A stretch of DNA of 64,000 bases from Anaerolineae bacterium (GTDB taxonomy: Bacteria; Chloroflexota; Anaerolineae; Aggregatilineales; Phototrophicaceae). The translations under genes were made by a program, and so were the position numbers. The DNA lies in the NCBI GenBank assembly GCA_022824465.1, contig JAJDZV010000007.1, positions 124,001-188,000 on the forward strand, given 5' to 3'. This document shows, in pieces, positions 33,805-43,190 of this stretch (position 1 is its first letter; each line of letters opens with the position of its first letter). A model generated the notes under the pieces. That model saw only the letters and a list, made by a program, of their open reading frames with translations. It ran no database searches and was not told the origin of the DNA.

Positions 33805-34062
33805 TGCGCGGCTGGGGCGGGGGAAGCCTTCCGCCGAGAACCATGCCGCCCGCATTACCGAGCGCTTCGCCTGGTGGGCGCACGGCGCGCCGGTGTATAT
33901 GCCCGCTCCCGGCGCAGCCAAATTTGCGGCTATGCGCCGCGAATGGGAAACGGTCGTATATGCGCGTGAGGCGCTGGATTGGCTTGATCACGTTGCTTTT
34001 ACGATTGTGGGCATCGGCCGCATCGAGCCCTCGAAGTTGCTGGCGAGCGGCGGCAATTACGG
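33805..34062 (+). pseudogene. Relic of a SorC-family regulator
   Basis: A plus-strand frame encodes NHAARITERFAWWAHGAPVY, MPAPGAAKFAAMRREWETVV and YAREALDWLDHVAFTIVGIG, then EPSKLLASGGN. This matches residues of the intact SorC regulator encoded at 48252-49220 (YAARITERFASLVQGEPVYL and so on). Only about 85 codons of the sugar-binding domain remain. The N-terminal helix-turn-helix and the last 100 residues are gone, and the frame runs into a transketolase remnant. Confidence 0.82.
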
Positions 34063-34065
34063 CAA

Positions 34066-34170
34066 ATGTTAATCGAATTTGGACTGGCGATCCTGCGCAG
34101 CATTAAGATAGCCGAGGCCGGGCATACCGCCGGCTGCCTCTCCTGTATTGACATTCGGAGGGTCGGTTTG
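34066..34170 (+). pseudogene. Relic of a transketolase N-terminal subunit gene
   Basis: Directly after the SorC relic, the frame from 34066 encodes GLAILRSIKIAEAGHTAG and CLSCIDIRRV. This matches RRAILRSIKAANAGHTAG/SLSCIDILNV near the start of the intact transketolase subunit at 47395-48255. About 30 codons remain before the match stops next to the 3' end of the ABC ATPase gene. Regulator then transketolase is also the gene order of the intact operon. Confidence 0.78.
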
Positions 34171-34174
34171 GGCG

Positions 34175-35215
34175 TCATTCAAACACACCTTGCAGAACCA
34201 GTTCCTCCGCCAGGTGGCAACTCACTTGACGCTGATTATCGACTGCTCGCAAGGCCGGAATCTCTTCTCTGCAAACCTTTTTGGCGTAGGGGCAGCGCGG
34301 GTGAAAGACGCAGCCCGAGGGCAAGTTTAGCAAGTCAGGCGGTTCGCCGCTGCTGGCATCCTTCAGGCGGCCGCTCCCGCGGCGGCTCACTTTGGGCACG
34401 GCTTTGAGCAGCATTTCGGTATAAGGATGCAGCGGTTGGCGCAGGATGTCATCGCGCGAGCCAGATTCAATGATCTTGCCGGCGTACATGACCAGAATAC
34501 GATCGCTCATGTAGCGGATGACGCTCATGCTGTGAGATATGAACAGGTAAGACAGGTCGAACTCACTCTGCAAGTCTTTCAGCAAGTTGAGCATCTGTGC
34601 TTGAATCGAGACATCGAGTGCGGACACGGGTTCGTCGGCAACGACCAGCTGCGGGTTGATGACCAGAGCGCGGGCGATGCAAATGCGCTGTCGTTGGCCG
34701 CCGCTAAAGCTGTGGGGAAAGCGCTGCAGGTGGCTGACGCTGAGGCCCACGCGCTGGATGATGCTGGCGACGCGCGCTTCCAGTTCGCTCCCGCTGGCGA
34801 TGCCATTTACCAACAGCGGTTCGCCGACGCTGCGCAATACACTCATGCGCGGATTAAGCGAGGAAAAGGGATCTTGAAAGATCACCTGAACGATTTGGCG
34901 GAATTCGCTGTTGTTGCCGCGGTTCAACTCGTCGAGACGAAAGACCCGACCACCTCCGCGCACGATAATATCGCCGGCCGTCTTCTCGTAGAGGTAGGAG
35001 ACACAGCGGCCCAGAGTCGTCTTGCCGCAGCCGCTTTCGCCAATGACGCCGACCGTCTCCCCCTTGCGCACGACAAAACTGACATCATCAACCGCCTTAA
35101 TTTCGCCGATGGCACGCCGGAGCAAGCCCTTCTCATGCAGCGGGAAATGCTTCTTGAGATTCCGCACTTCGAGGACTGGCGCCGAGTCGGTTGCCGCTGT
35201 CACGGTTTGCTTCAT
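34175..35215 (-). CDS. Oligopeptide-type ABC ATPase, DppF/OppF-like
   Basis: A 346-residue cytosolic ATPase. Walker A GESGCGKTTLGR near 59, Q-loop IFQDPFSSLNPRM, signature FSGGQRQRICIARAL, Walker B LVVADEPVSALD and an H-loop SHSMSVI. The C-terminal oligo_HPY extension (LPSGCVFHPRCPYAKKVC) is typical of this transporter group. It is the last gene of the sulfatase - binding protein - DppBCDF operon and its start overlaps the DppD stop by 4 bp. It could also serve the ATPase-less transporter encoded at 22769-26487. Confidence 0.92.
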   Translation of the reverse strand: MKQTVTAATDSAPVLEVRNLKKHFPLHEKGLLRRAIGEIKAVDDVSFVVRKGETVGVIGESGCGKTTLGRCVSYLYEKTAGDIIVRGGGRVFRLDELNRGNNSEFRQIVQVIFQDPFSSLNPRMSVLRSVGEPLLVNGIASGSELEARVASIIQRVGLSVSHLQRFPHSFSGGQRQRICIARALVINPQLVVADEPVSALDVSIQAQMLNLLKDLQSEFDLSYLFISHSMSVIRYMSDRILVMYAGKIIESGSRDDILRQPLHPYTEMLLKAVPKVSRRGSGRLKDASSGEPPDLLNLPSGCVFHPRCPYAKKVCREEIPALRAVDNQRQVSCHLAEELVLQGVFE

Positions 35216-36261
35216 TTCCCTGACCCTGCCTCATCATAGAGTATGCAGCGGACTTCGTGTCCGGGCTCGACCTCGACCAGCGGCGGCGGGATCTTGTCAC
35301 AGACGCCACTGACGCGCAGGTCGCAGCGTGAATAAAATGGGCAGCCCGCATGTACCTCAAAGGGGTCAGGCAAGGCGCCTTCGATCGGCCGCAGCCGCTC
35401 CAGCGCGCCGTCGACCGTCGGGATTGAACGCCAGAGCGCGCGCGTATAGGGGTGCAGCGGATTCTCGAAGATCTGCGCGACGCTTCCCTGCTCCATAATT
35501 TCACCAAGGTACATCACGATGACCTCATCGGAGACCTCGCCGATGACGGCGATGTCATGTGTGATGAAGATGACCGCCATGCGGTACTCGGCCTGTATTT
35601 CTTTGATCAGCGACAGGATTTGCGCTTCAATGGTCACATCCAGCGCGGTAGTCGGCTCGTCGGCGATGAGCAGCTGCGGGTTACAGGTGAGCGCCATGGC
35701 GATCATAGCCCGCTGACGCATGCCGCCGCTAAACTGAAAGGGAAAGGCGTCGACCAACTCTTCGGCGTTGGAGATGCCGACGCGTGTCAGCAGTTCCACT
35801 GCGCGTTGGCGCGCGCCAAGGCGATTGACATTCTCGATGTGCAGCAGCATAGCTTCCGTGATCTGATCTTCGATGGAATGAACCGGGCTGAATGACGTCA
35901 TCGGTTCTTGAAAGATCATGCTTATATCGTTCCAGCGAATATCGCGGATGAGGTCGCCAGTGGCCGATATGTCGGCCAGGTCAACGATGTCTGTCTCGCT
36001 CTCAGGGCCGCGGCGCAGCCGGATTTCGCCGGCCGTGATCAATCCTGGGGCCGGCGTGAGCCGCATCAACGCTTGCGCCGTGACGGATTTGCCGCTGCCG
36101 CTTTCACCGATGATGCCGAGGGTCTTGCCGCGTTTGACTTGGAAGCTGACGCCGTTTACCGCCTGCACCGTGCCGTCGCGCAGTCGGAATTCGACATTGA
36201 GGTCGCGCACATCAAGCAAAGTATCTGGCGGCAGACGACATTGATTGTCAAGTTGGCTCAT
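35212..36261 (-). CDS. Oligopeptide-type ABC ATPase, DppD/OppD-like
   Basis: A 349-residue ATPase partner of the DppF-like subunit. Walker A GESGSGKSVTAQAL near 53, Q-loop IFQEPMTSFSPV, signature FSGGMRQRAMIAMAL, Walker B LLIADEPTTALD, H-loop ITHDIAVI and the C-terminal CPFYSRCDLRVSGVC segment. It begins 15 bp after the DppC-like gene and overlaps the DppF-like start by 4 bp. Confidence 0.92.
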   Translation of the reverse strand: MSQLDNQCRLPPDTLLDVRDLNVEFRLRDGTVQAVNGVSFQVKRGKTLGIIGESGSGKSVTAQALMRLTPAPGLITAGEIRLRRGPESETDIVDLADISATGDLIRDIRWNDISMIFQEPMTSFSPVHSIEDQITEAMLLHIENVNRLGARQRAVELLTRVGISNAEELVDAFPFQFSGGMRQRAMIAMALTCNPQLLIADEPTTALDVTIEAQILSLIKEIQAEYRMAVIFITHDIAVIGEVSDEVIVMYLGEIMEQGSVAQIFENPLHPYTRALWRSIPTVDGALERLRPIEGALPDPFEVHAGCPFYSRCDLRVSGVCDKIPPPLVEVEPGHEVRCILYDEAGSGK

Positions 36262-36276
36262 GGTTGCGCCCTGACT

Positions 36277-37491
36277 TCAGATACCGGAGTATGGATCGGC
36301 AGCATCACGCAAGCCATCGCCGACGAAGTTGAAGAGCAGCACGGTCGCCAGCACGAAGAAAGCCGGGATGAGCAGCCAGGGGATATGGAATATCGCCAGG
36401 ATGTCGCGGAAGTCTTGCAGCAGGACGCCCCAGCTCACCGCCGGCGGCTGCATGCCCAATCCCAGGAAGCTGAGCGCTGTTTCGTACAGGATCATCTGCG
36501 GGATCATAATGGTCACAGAAAGGATCAAGTGACTGGTGAAGCCGGGCAGCAGATGACTGACGATGATGCGCAGGTCGCTGGCCCCCGAAGAGCGCGCCGC
36601 CAAGGCGTAGTCTTCCTCGCGCATGGAGAGTAGGCGTCCGCGCACCACACGCGCCAATCCAACCCAGTTAAGCAGCGCCAGGATCAGTGTGATGGCGAAA
36701 TAGACATTGAGAGGGGGCCATTCCTTGGGCACTGCGGCAGCCAGGGTCATCCATAGGGGCAGCTGTGGTATTGCGCGCAGGAACTCAATAATGCGCTGAA
36801 TGATGTCGTCGACCAGTCCGCCAAAGTATCCGGATATGCCGCCCAGCAGCGTGCCCAGCACAAATGTCAGTACAACACTTACAACGCCGATCGTGAGCGA
36901 GATACGCGCGCCGTAGACCGTACGCGAGAAGACATCTCGCGCCAGGGAATCCAAGCCGAAAAGCCAAATGCCAACACGCGCTTTCTCCCCGGCTTCACCC
37001 AAGCCGAACAGTTTGTGGCGCAGCTCAAAGGCGCCCCACAGCTTATACGGTTCCGTCTCAACGAAGAAGCGAATCGGCAAAATCGTCTCGCGGTTTTCGA
37101 CGAAGGTCACGCGCCGCGTCACCGGATCGCGTTCCTGCTCGAGAGCATAGACGAAGGGGCCGCGGAAGCCATTTTCGTCTGACCAATGGATCGTCGAGGG
37201 AGGCGCCTGCTGGTAGCGGCGGAATCGAGTAGTCGTCTCATATGGCGCGATGAATTCGGCGAAGGCCGCCATCAGATACAGCAGAGCCAAGAAGCCGATG
37301 GAGATTAAAGCCATGCGGTGGCGGCGGAAGCGCCACCACATCAGCCGCCACTGGCTGGCATAATAATAGGCCTCGTCGACCTTGGCCGCGGGCGCATCGT
37401 CAAGAGCGTCGGTTGGAGATTCCTGGGTAACGCCGTACCTGGCGCGGACGCGCTCGCGGCGCTCCAGCAGACCGTCATGCTGATCCGTCAT
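36277..37491 (-). CDS. Oligopeptide-type ABC permease, DppC-like, long loop
   Basis: A 404-residue membrane subunit. Residues 1-50 are a cytosolic leader; a first membrane segment (MALISIGFLALLYLMAAFAE) is followed by an unusually long external loop of about 120 residues (TRRVTFVENRETILPIRFFV and following) before GLDSLARDVFSRTVYGARIS. The EAA loop is YALAARSSGASDLRIIVSHL. Such enlarged loops occur in YejE-type and some Chloroflexota transporters. The start ATG at 37491 overlaps the DppB stop by 4 bp; the open frame continuing to 38304 is a shadow of the DppB gene. Confidence 0.88.
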   Translation of the reverse strand: MTDQHDGLLERRERVRARYGVTQESPTDALDDAPAAKVDEAYYYASQWRLMWWRFRRHRMALISIGFLALLYLMAAFAEFIAPYETTTRFRRYQQAPPSTIHWSDENGFRGPFVYALEQERDPVTRRVTFVENRETILPIRFFVETEPYKLWGAFELRHKLFGLGEAGEKARVGIWLFGLDSLARDVFSRTVYGARISLTIGVVSVVLTFVLGTLLGGISGYFGGLVDDIIQRIIEFLRAIPQLPLWMTLAAAVPKEWPPLNVYFAITLILALLNWVGLARVVRGRLLSMREEDYALAARSSGASDLRIIVSHLLPGFTSHLILSVTIMIPQMILYETALSFLGLGMQPPAVSWGVLLQDFRDILAIFHIPWLLIPAFFVLATVLLFNFVGDGLRDAADPYSGI

Positions 37492-38483
37492 CGCGCCGTC
37501 CCCTCGAAGCGAATTCGCGGATCGAACCACGCCAGCAGCACATCGGAAGCCAAGGTGGCCAGCCAGATGACAGAGGCGTAAATGAGCAAGATGGTGCCCG
37601 CCAGGATCATGTCTTGCGCCAGCAGCGAATGAAGCAACAGCGGTCCTAATGTGGGCAATCCCAATACGATACCGATCAATCCTTGCCCGGCTACGATTCC
37701 GTATACCAGCATGCCGAAGTCGCTGATCAAGGGATTGAGAGCGATCTTCACCGGGTACTTGCGCACGAGCTTCGACTCTTTCAAGCCCTTGGCTCGCGCG
37801 GTTACCACGTACTGCTGCCCCAACTGGTCGAGGAGATTGTTGCGCACAACACGAATCGTGCCGCCGATTGAGGGCAGCGCCGTCAATATAATGGGCGCCC
37901 ACAAGTGCTTGGCCGTGTCGATCGCTTTTTCCCAACTCATCGGCGCGGCCAGATACTCCAGTGAGTTGATGCCGAGCGGTACAAAGTCCAGAAAGTACAG
38001 GCTCGCCCAGGCGACTATGATGGCGAGCAGCCAGCCCGGCGCCCCAAGCCCGGCAAATGCCAGGAACGTAATGACGTAATCGGCAATGGAATACTGGTGA
38101 GTTGCGGAGAATATGCCCAGCGGGATGGCTGTGCCCAGCGACAGAATCAGCGCGCTGATGCCGATGATCAGCGTGTAGGGCATGACCTCGAGCAGGACGT
38201 CGATATTCTTGCGGCCGTCGACCGTTTTCCCCAGATCGCCGCGGACGATGACATTCTCGATCCAGCGCAGATAGCGCACGTGGAAAGCGTCGTCCAAACC
38301 CCATTGCGAGCGCAGGCGCTGGATCAAGCTGTCGTCGACCTCGATATTCTGCGCCCTCAGGGCGATGATTTCGTTACTGACGACATCGCCCGGCGGCAGC
38401 TCAATCAAAAAGAAGGTGATGGCCGAGAGCAAGATCCACAGAGGAATCATAGTCAGCAGGCGCCTGACAATGTAAATGCCCAA
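37488..38483 (-). CDS. Oligopeptide-type ABC permease, DppB-like
   Basis: A 331-residue inner-membrane permease beginning MGIYIVRRLLTMIPLWILLS, with the external LRSQWGLDDAFHVRYLRW segment, EAA loop YVVTARAKGLKESKLVRKYP and C-terminal SDVLLAWFDPRIRFEG. It forms the channel with the DppC-like subunit. It is 95 bp downstream of the binding-protein gene, a gap that contains a GC-rich hairpin. Confidence 0.9.
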   Translation of the reverse strand: MGIYIVRRLLTMIPLWILLSAITFFLIELPPGDVVSNEIIALRAQNIEVDDSLIQRLRSQWGLDDAFHVRYLRWIENVIVRGDLGKTVDGRKNIDVLLEVMPYTLIIGISALILSLGTAIPLGIFSATHQYSIADYVITFLAFAGLGAPGWLLAIIVAWASLYFLDFVPLGINSLEYLAAPMSWEKAIDTAKHLWAPIILTALPSIGGTIRVVRNNLLDQLGQQYVVTARAKGLKESKLVRKYPVKIALNPLISDFGMLVYGIVAGQGLIGIVLGLPTLGPLLLHSLLAQDMILAGTILLIYASVIWLATLASDVLLAWFDPRIRFEGTAR

Positions 38484-38538
38484 AAAGCCTCTCCCGTTTA
38501 AGGTCCGGCGATGCGCCGTATTGTGCAGCTACCGAAAC

Positions 38539-38564
38539 GGGGACGCGCCCAGCTGACGCGCCCC
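38539..38564. repeat. Hairpin between binding-protein and permease genes
   Basis: GGGGACGCG (38539-38547) faces CGCGCCCC (38557-38564), an 8-bp stem with one bulged base around a 9-base loop. Same position in the operon as the hairpins at 24739-24825, 54558-54587 and 63673-63701. Confidence 0.55.
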
Positions 38565-38578
38565 CTGATTTGGTTCGC

Positions 38579-40468
38579 TTAAGGCATCGTCCGATAGAAG
38601 TATTGCTCGCCAGCGCGGGAGGCGCCCATCTGGGTCCCGCCAATGGCGATGTTGCCGAAGTCGGCATTGAAGATGGTGGGGCGCAGCACATTCTCGATCA
38701 TGGGCAGGATCCAGACGTTGTCGTAATGCAATTGGAAGAGCTCATCCACTAACGCCAGGTCTGCTTCCGAATAGGGCAGGGTCGATTTCCGCGCGGTCAA
38801 GATTTCGTAAAGGCGTTTGACCTCGGCGGGGGGTTCCGTGCCGGATGCGCCGCCCGTATCCAGCCATTGGCGCCAGGAGGCGCACCATTGCGAGCTGCCG
38901 GCGAATTCAGAATTCATACCCGGCCGCCACTGATAGGTCTGAATCCAGTGAATCGAGGCTTGCGATTCGTTGTTGGCGATGCGCTCATTTTTGACGTTGG
39001 GATCGGACTGGCGCAATTCGGCGCGGACATCAGCGAAGGTGGCCAGGTGATCGACGATCAATTCGCCGACCGGGATCATATCGGGCCGGACCGCCGCCAC
39101 ATCTATGTAAAGCGTGAAGGCTTCGCCGGCCGGCGACATGCGATAGCCATCGCCATCGCGCTGGTCCATACCCATCTCGTCGAGCAAGGCGTTGGCGGCA
39201 TCGGGATCAAACTCGGCCGGTATCCAGGTCGGGATGCTGCCCAGGCCAAGATAGATCACATCAATGATCTCTTCGCGGTCGATGGCGTGGCTGAGCCCGC
39301 GGCGGAAGCGCGCGTCATCGGCGACGGCGACATACGCCGGGTCGCTATTGCAGGTCTGAATGTAGAGCGCGGTCGGGTCGGCATGCAAGATCAGTGGTAT
39401 GGTGACGTAGCCGCCTGATTCCTCGTTTTCCTTGTAGAGCGGGAAGTTGCTGTACTGGGTGCCATAGAGAAAGTCGATATCGCCGGCGATCGCGCCGAGG
39501 TTCACCATTTCGCCATCGCCGAAAACTTGCGCCACCAGGGTGTCGAGATAGGGCAGTTGTTTGCCTTCGGTATCGACCTTCCAGTAGTAGGGATTGCGGC
39601 GCATGATGGTGCCGGATTCGGACAATTCGCTGACCAGCCAGGGGCTCAACTGCGGGAAGCCGATGCATTTTTCGCGCATCATGTGCGAGCGCGGGCAGTC
39701 GACGGAGTTGAACAGGATGGGCCATTCCTCGGCGCCAAGCCCTTCGGCTTCCAGCTTGGCTGCCAGTTCGTCGGCGTCGGCATGGCTCGGATGATAGTCG
39801 GCGAGGTAGTGGGATGGCTTTATCATATCGTTGTAGGAGGTCCAGCCGGTAATCGCCAGGTCGCGCAGGATGCCGCCGGAGGGCGTATCAAACGTGAGGC
39901 TGAAGGTGTGCTCATCGACCACAGTCAATACGGCGGGTGTACCGCTGGCTGATTTGAATTTGTTGGGGAAGGCGCCGTACTCCGCGTTGTTGTAGAGATC
40001 GTCGAAGACGAAAGCGACATCGGCAGTGGTGAGCGGCGTGCCGTCTGACCACTTGGTGCCCTCGCGCAAGGTGAACGTGAAGTCCGTCGCCTCTTCATTG
40101 ACGCTGAAGCTCTCCGCCAGGTTGCCGTAAAAGCCCTCGACATCAATATCGGGCGCGGCGATGATGGGTTCCAGGTTCATGACGTACATCTCGCCGGAGA
40201 AACCGAAGGCGCTGGTGAAGGCTGTGCGGAGAGTGCCGCCATGCTGGCCCGGTTCCCAATCCGGCAGCGCCTCTTCCGGCATCAACAAGCCGGGGCCAAC
40301 AACCAACGGATTATTCGGCAGGCGCTCAGAGAGCGGAGGCAGGTTGCCCGCTTCCACCTCAGCGATGAGCGGATCTTCGCCCATGTCCTGGGCAAAGGCA
40401 ATTGCGCTGACGAGCGCCAACAGAATGACAATTAGTGAACCAATACGTGTGAGCGCTTTTACTGACAT
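38579..40468 (-). CDS. SBP family 5 extracellular solute-binding protein
   Basis: A 629-residue exported binding protein. Signal peptide MSVKALTRIGSLIVILLALV ends near 27 (AIAFAQ), no lipobox cysteine. The domain pattern includes DFTFTLREGTKWSDGTPLTT, LPYLDTLVAQVFGDGEMVNL and FRRGLSHAIDREEIID. AGAGAGGAAA precedes the ATG at 40468; upstream in-frame codons overlap the sulfatase 3' end and are not used. The operon pairs it with a sulfatase, so the ligand may be a sulfated saccharide fragment rather than a peptide, which is inference. Confidence 0.9.
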   Translation of the reverse strand: MSVKALTRIGSLIVILLALVSAIAFAQDMGEDPLIAEVEAGNLPPLSERLPNNPLVVGPGLLMPEEALPDWEPGQHGGTLRTAFTSAFGFSGEMYVMNLEPIIAAPDIDVEGFYGNLAESFSVNEEATDFTFTLREGTKWSDGTPLTTADVAFVFDDLYNNAEYGAFPNKFKSASGTPAVLTVVDEHTFSLTFDTPSGGILRDLAITGWTSYNDMIKPSHYLADYHPSHADADELAAKLEAEGLGAEEWPILFNSVDCPRSHMMREKCIGFPQLSPWLVSELSESGTIMRRNPYYWKVDTEGKQLPYLDTLVAQVFGDGEMVNLGAIAGDIDFLYGTQYSNFPLYKENEESGGYVTIPLILHADPTALYIQTCNSDPAYVAVADDARFRRGLSHAIDREEIIDVIYLGLGSIPTWIPAEFDPDAANALLDEMGMDQRDGDGYRMSPAGEAFTLYIDVAAVRPDMIPVGELIVDHLATFADVRAELRQSDPNVKNERIANNESQASIHWIQTYQWRPGMNSEFAGSSQWCASWRQWLDTGGASGTEPPAEVKRLYEILTARKSTLPYSEADLALVDELFQLHYDNVWILPMIENVLRPTIFNADFGNIAIGGTQMGASRAGEQYFYRTMP

Positions 40469-40565
40469 GCTATTTCCTCTCTTAAAGCTGGAATACTTTC
40501 GGATATTGTTGATTACATGCTTGGCTACAGCGGGCTTCTGCGATTGTCTTCGCTTCACCTCCTTT

Positions 40566-41903
40566 TCACGCAAACGGATCATGCGCTTTGGGGAAAACCG
40601 ACGCAAACTCGTCGCGCAATTCTCCGAGTCGCGACTGATGCGCCGCGTCATGGAGGGCATTGCGCATTTCGCCCGGGTCTTGGGCGAGGTCAACCAACTG
40701 TTCTTTATTCTCACCTTGATAGTAGCGCATATATTTGAAATTGTCCCGCACGATCATCTGCCCGATGTCACTTTCGACCGGGGTGGTTTCGCGCCAGTCC
40801 GCCGCGGGCGCCGCATCGAGCAGCGGCAGCAGACTGCGCCCTCCAGGCGCCTCTGGCGGCTCGAGACCAGCCACAGCGCCGAGTGTCGGCAATAGATCCA
40901 AGCCATTGGACACCACATGCCGACAGTCGACTACGCCCTGCGCCAGCCCGGGACCCGCAATAAGCAGCGGCACGCGCGCAGCCTCGTCGTAGAATGCGGT
41001 CTTATGCTCCATTCGGTGGCTGGCATCCATATCGCCGTGATCGCTCGTGAAGACGACGATCGTGCTGTCTTCGTGCCCGTTGTCTCGCAGTCCAGCCAGC
41101 ATCCGCCCAATCTGACAGTCGACCCTTTCGGTCAAGCGGGAATAAGCCCAGCGATGCATGCGCCAGTCTTCCTCGCTATAGCGTTCGCGCGCCTTCCGTT
41201 TGAAAGGGCTGCGCGCCTGCATGATCCGGATTGCCTCGGCTTCCTCCGGCGGGATATCGAAATTCTCCGGCAGCGGAGGGCAGACATTGCCGAAGAATTC
41301 TTCCTGCGTCATCCCGTCAGGAATCTTCAGCGCGGCATCGACTTCCTGTATTTCAATGCGGTCTGGTCGGGATAGCTGTCTCTCCAGCGGCGTCTCGGCG
41401 AAGTCTCGAATCGCCATATGACAGATGTCATGCGGATTGATGAATGACGCGACCAGCAGAAACGGTTCGTTGTGATCACGAGACAGGAACTGGACGCAAT
41501 CATCCGCAAGCTGGTCGCGGTCATCTAGAGAGATGGTTTCGAATCCGTAGTCTTCGGGCGTCAGTCCGAGCGGGAAATGGGTTTTGCCGCCGTAGGCCGT
41601 TCGGTAGCCGGCGCGGCGCATCTGCCAGCCCATGGCGTTTTGCAGGATGGTGGCGGGTATCTCACTGATATGGGCGTCGGCATTGTTCAGCAGACCGATA
41701 TCGCTGCCTCGCCGCCCGGTAAAGAGGCTGAAGCGCGAGGGCACACACACCGGATTCATGCAATAAGCGCGTTCAAAACGCGTGCCTCGACGGGCGATGC
41801 TGTCCATAGCCGGCGTCCGCACATGGCGGTTTCCGGCGCTGCTTACCATATTGGCATTCTGCTGATCAGTAAGAATGAAAAGGATATTTGGTCGCTGGTC
41901 CAT
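40566..41903 (-). CDS. Type I sulfatase (formylglycine-dependent)
   Basis: A 445-residue sulfatase of the alkaline-phosphatase superfamily. Metal ligands start with PNILFILTDQQ (D13). The formylglycine site is C53 in CVPSRFSLFTGRR, a full CxPSR motif that needs a maturation enzyme encoded elsewhere. FTSDHGDM supplies the second metal pair, followed by HKTAFYDEAARVPLLI. There is no signal peptide, so it acts in the cytosol on imported sulfate esters. The start at 41903 begins with the family N-terminus; a TTG nine codons upstream is possible. It heads the transport operon, 97 bp before the binding-protein gene. Confidence 0.9.
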   Translation of the reverse strand: MDQRPNILFILTDQQNANMVSSAGNRHVRTPAMDSIARRGTRFERAYCMNPVCVPSRFSLFTGRRGSDIGLLNNADAHISEIPATILQNAMGWQMRRAGYRTAYGGKTHFPLGLTPEDYGFETISLDDRDQLADDCVQFLSRDHNEPFLLVASFINPHDICHMAIRDFAETPLERQLSRPDRIEIQEVDAALKIPDGMTQEEFFGNVCPPLPENFDIPPEEAEAIRIMQARSPFKRKARERYSEEDWRMHRWAYSRLTERVDCQIGRMLAGLRDNGHEDSTIVVFTSDHGDMDASHRMEHKTAFYDEAARVPLLIAGPGLAQGVVDCRHVVSNGLDLLPTLGAVAGLEPPEAPGGRSLLPLLDAAPAADWRETTPVESDIGQMIVRDNFKYMRYYQGENKEQLVDLAQDPGEMRNALHDAAHQSRLGELRDEFASVFPKAHDPFA

Positions 41904-42068
41904 ACAAATGCCGTTAGACTTTTGCTTCAATGAACACCCAAGCCCTTATCCGCCGGGAACGATGCGGCACGATAAGTAGTATACTCTGAAGTTGTCTTCA
42001 CTGCCAAAAATGCAACCAATCGGACGGTGGATTCCAAACCGGGACCGGGCTACAGGGCCCGCAGACAT

Positions 42069-42098
42069 TTGGTCAGGCGCGTGGTTCTACAGTATGAT
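42069..42098 (+). promoter_or_regulatory. Candidate sigma-70 promoter of the amidohydrolase
   Basis: TTGGTC (42069-42074) and TATGAT (42093-42098) are separated by 18 bp and lie 30 bp before the ATG at 42129, with GGGAG between as ribosome-binding site. Confidence 0.4.
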
Positions 42099-42128
42099 TG
42101 CAGCAAGCGAAACGGGAGAAGCCGTAAC

Positions 42129-43190
42129 ATGATTATCGACACCGATATCCATCCGGGCGCTAATCGTCAGCGAATCCTGGACTTCCTGCCCGAACCGTGG
42201 CGGACTCGCGTCATCAGCGGCAATTCGGGACCGGGCCACCTCGGTTACTGGAATCCCAACGGCGTGAATCGCGCTGACGCATTGACGCCCGACGGCATAA
42301 CTATCAATAGTCGACCGGATACCTTGTCTCAATACCACTTTGACGAATACAGGATCGACTTTGGCGTGCTCAATTCTGGCGCCATCGCCACGGGCCTGTC
42401 GCCCGAACCAGATTTCGCCGCCGCCTATTGCAGCGCGGTCAACGATGTCTTTATTAGCGATTGGCTGCCGTCAGATCCGCGCTTCAAGTATTCGCTGGTC
42501 GTCTCTACAGCCGACCCAGGGCAGGCGGCGGACGAAATCCACCGACACGGGAATCATCCCGATGTCGTGCAGGTGCTGATGGCGAGCGGCGCATATTACG
42601 GATATGGCCATCGCTATTATCATCCCATTTACGAGGCGGCCGTGGCCTACGATTTACCGGTGGCGATCCACCCGGGCTCGGAGGGCAGCGGCGTTTCCGG
42701 GCAGCCCTCGGTGACTGGCTATCCAGGCAGCTACTTTGAATGGCATACCAATCTGGCCGGCAGCTATATGGCGCACTTGCTGAGCCTCGTGGCGGAGGGG
42801 ACATTTCAGCGATACCCGACCTTGAAGTTTGTACTAATCGAAGGCGGCGTCTCTTGGCTGGCGCCGATTATGTGGCGCTTCGACAAGAACTGGAAAGCCC
42901 TACGTATGACGGTGCCGTGGTTGGATCGGCCGCCAAGCGAAATCGTTTACGATCACGTCTTTTTCACGACGCAGCCGATCGAAGAGCCGGAAAACCGCAA
43001 ACATTTGCACCAAATCCTGGCGATGTTTCCGGCGGACAGAATACTGATGTTCGCGACGGACTTTCCCCATTGGGACGGCGATACGCCCGATTTCTCCATG
43101 CGCATGCTGCCGAAAGAATTGTTGGAACCGGTGATGTGGCGAACGGCTGCGGCACTGTACAAGCTGCCTGTCGTTGATCGAGCTCAATGA
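42129..43190 (+). CDS. Amidohydrolase 2 (ACMSD-like) family hydrolase
   Basis: A 353-residue TIM-barrel metal-dependent hydrolase or decarboxylase of the Amidohydro_2 family. The N-terminal MIIDTDIHP replaces the usual DxHxH (here D-x-H only), the middle has YDLPVAIHPGSEGSG, and the C-terminal FATDFPHWDGDTPD supplies the catalytic aspartate. Members hydrolyse or decarboxylate aromatic acids and lactones. GGGAGAAG precedes the ATG. It is the only plus-strand gene in this part, between two minus-strand operons whose 5' and 3' ends face it. Substrate unknown. Confidence 0.85.
   Translation: MIIDTDIHPGANRQRILDFLPEPWRTRVISGNSGPGHLGYWNPNGVNRADALTPDGITINSRPDTLSQYHFDEYRIDFGVLNSGAIATGLSPEPDFAAAYCSAVNDVFISDWLPSDPRFKYSLVVSTADPGQAADEIHRHGNHPDVVQVLMASGAYYGYGHRYYHPIYEAAVAYDLPVAIHPGSEGSGVSGQPSVTGYPGSYFEWHTNLAGSYMAHLLSLVAEGTFQRYPTLKFVLIEGGVSWLAPIMWRFDKNWKALRMTVPWLDRPPSEIVYDHVFFTTQPIEEPENRKHLHQILAMFPADRILMFATDFPHWDGDTPDFSMRMLPKELLEPVMWRTAAALYKLPVVDRAQ

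Noticed and set aside
37492-38304. Apparent fusion upstream of the DppC-like permease, giving a 675-residue protein
   Set aside because: The extra part is the DppB gene read in another frame; the real start is ATG 37491 with a 4-bp overlap.
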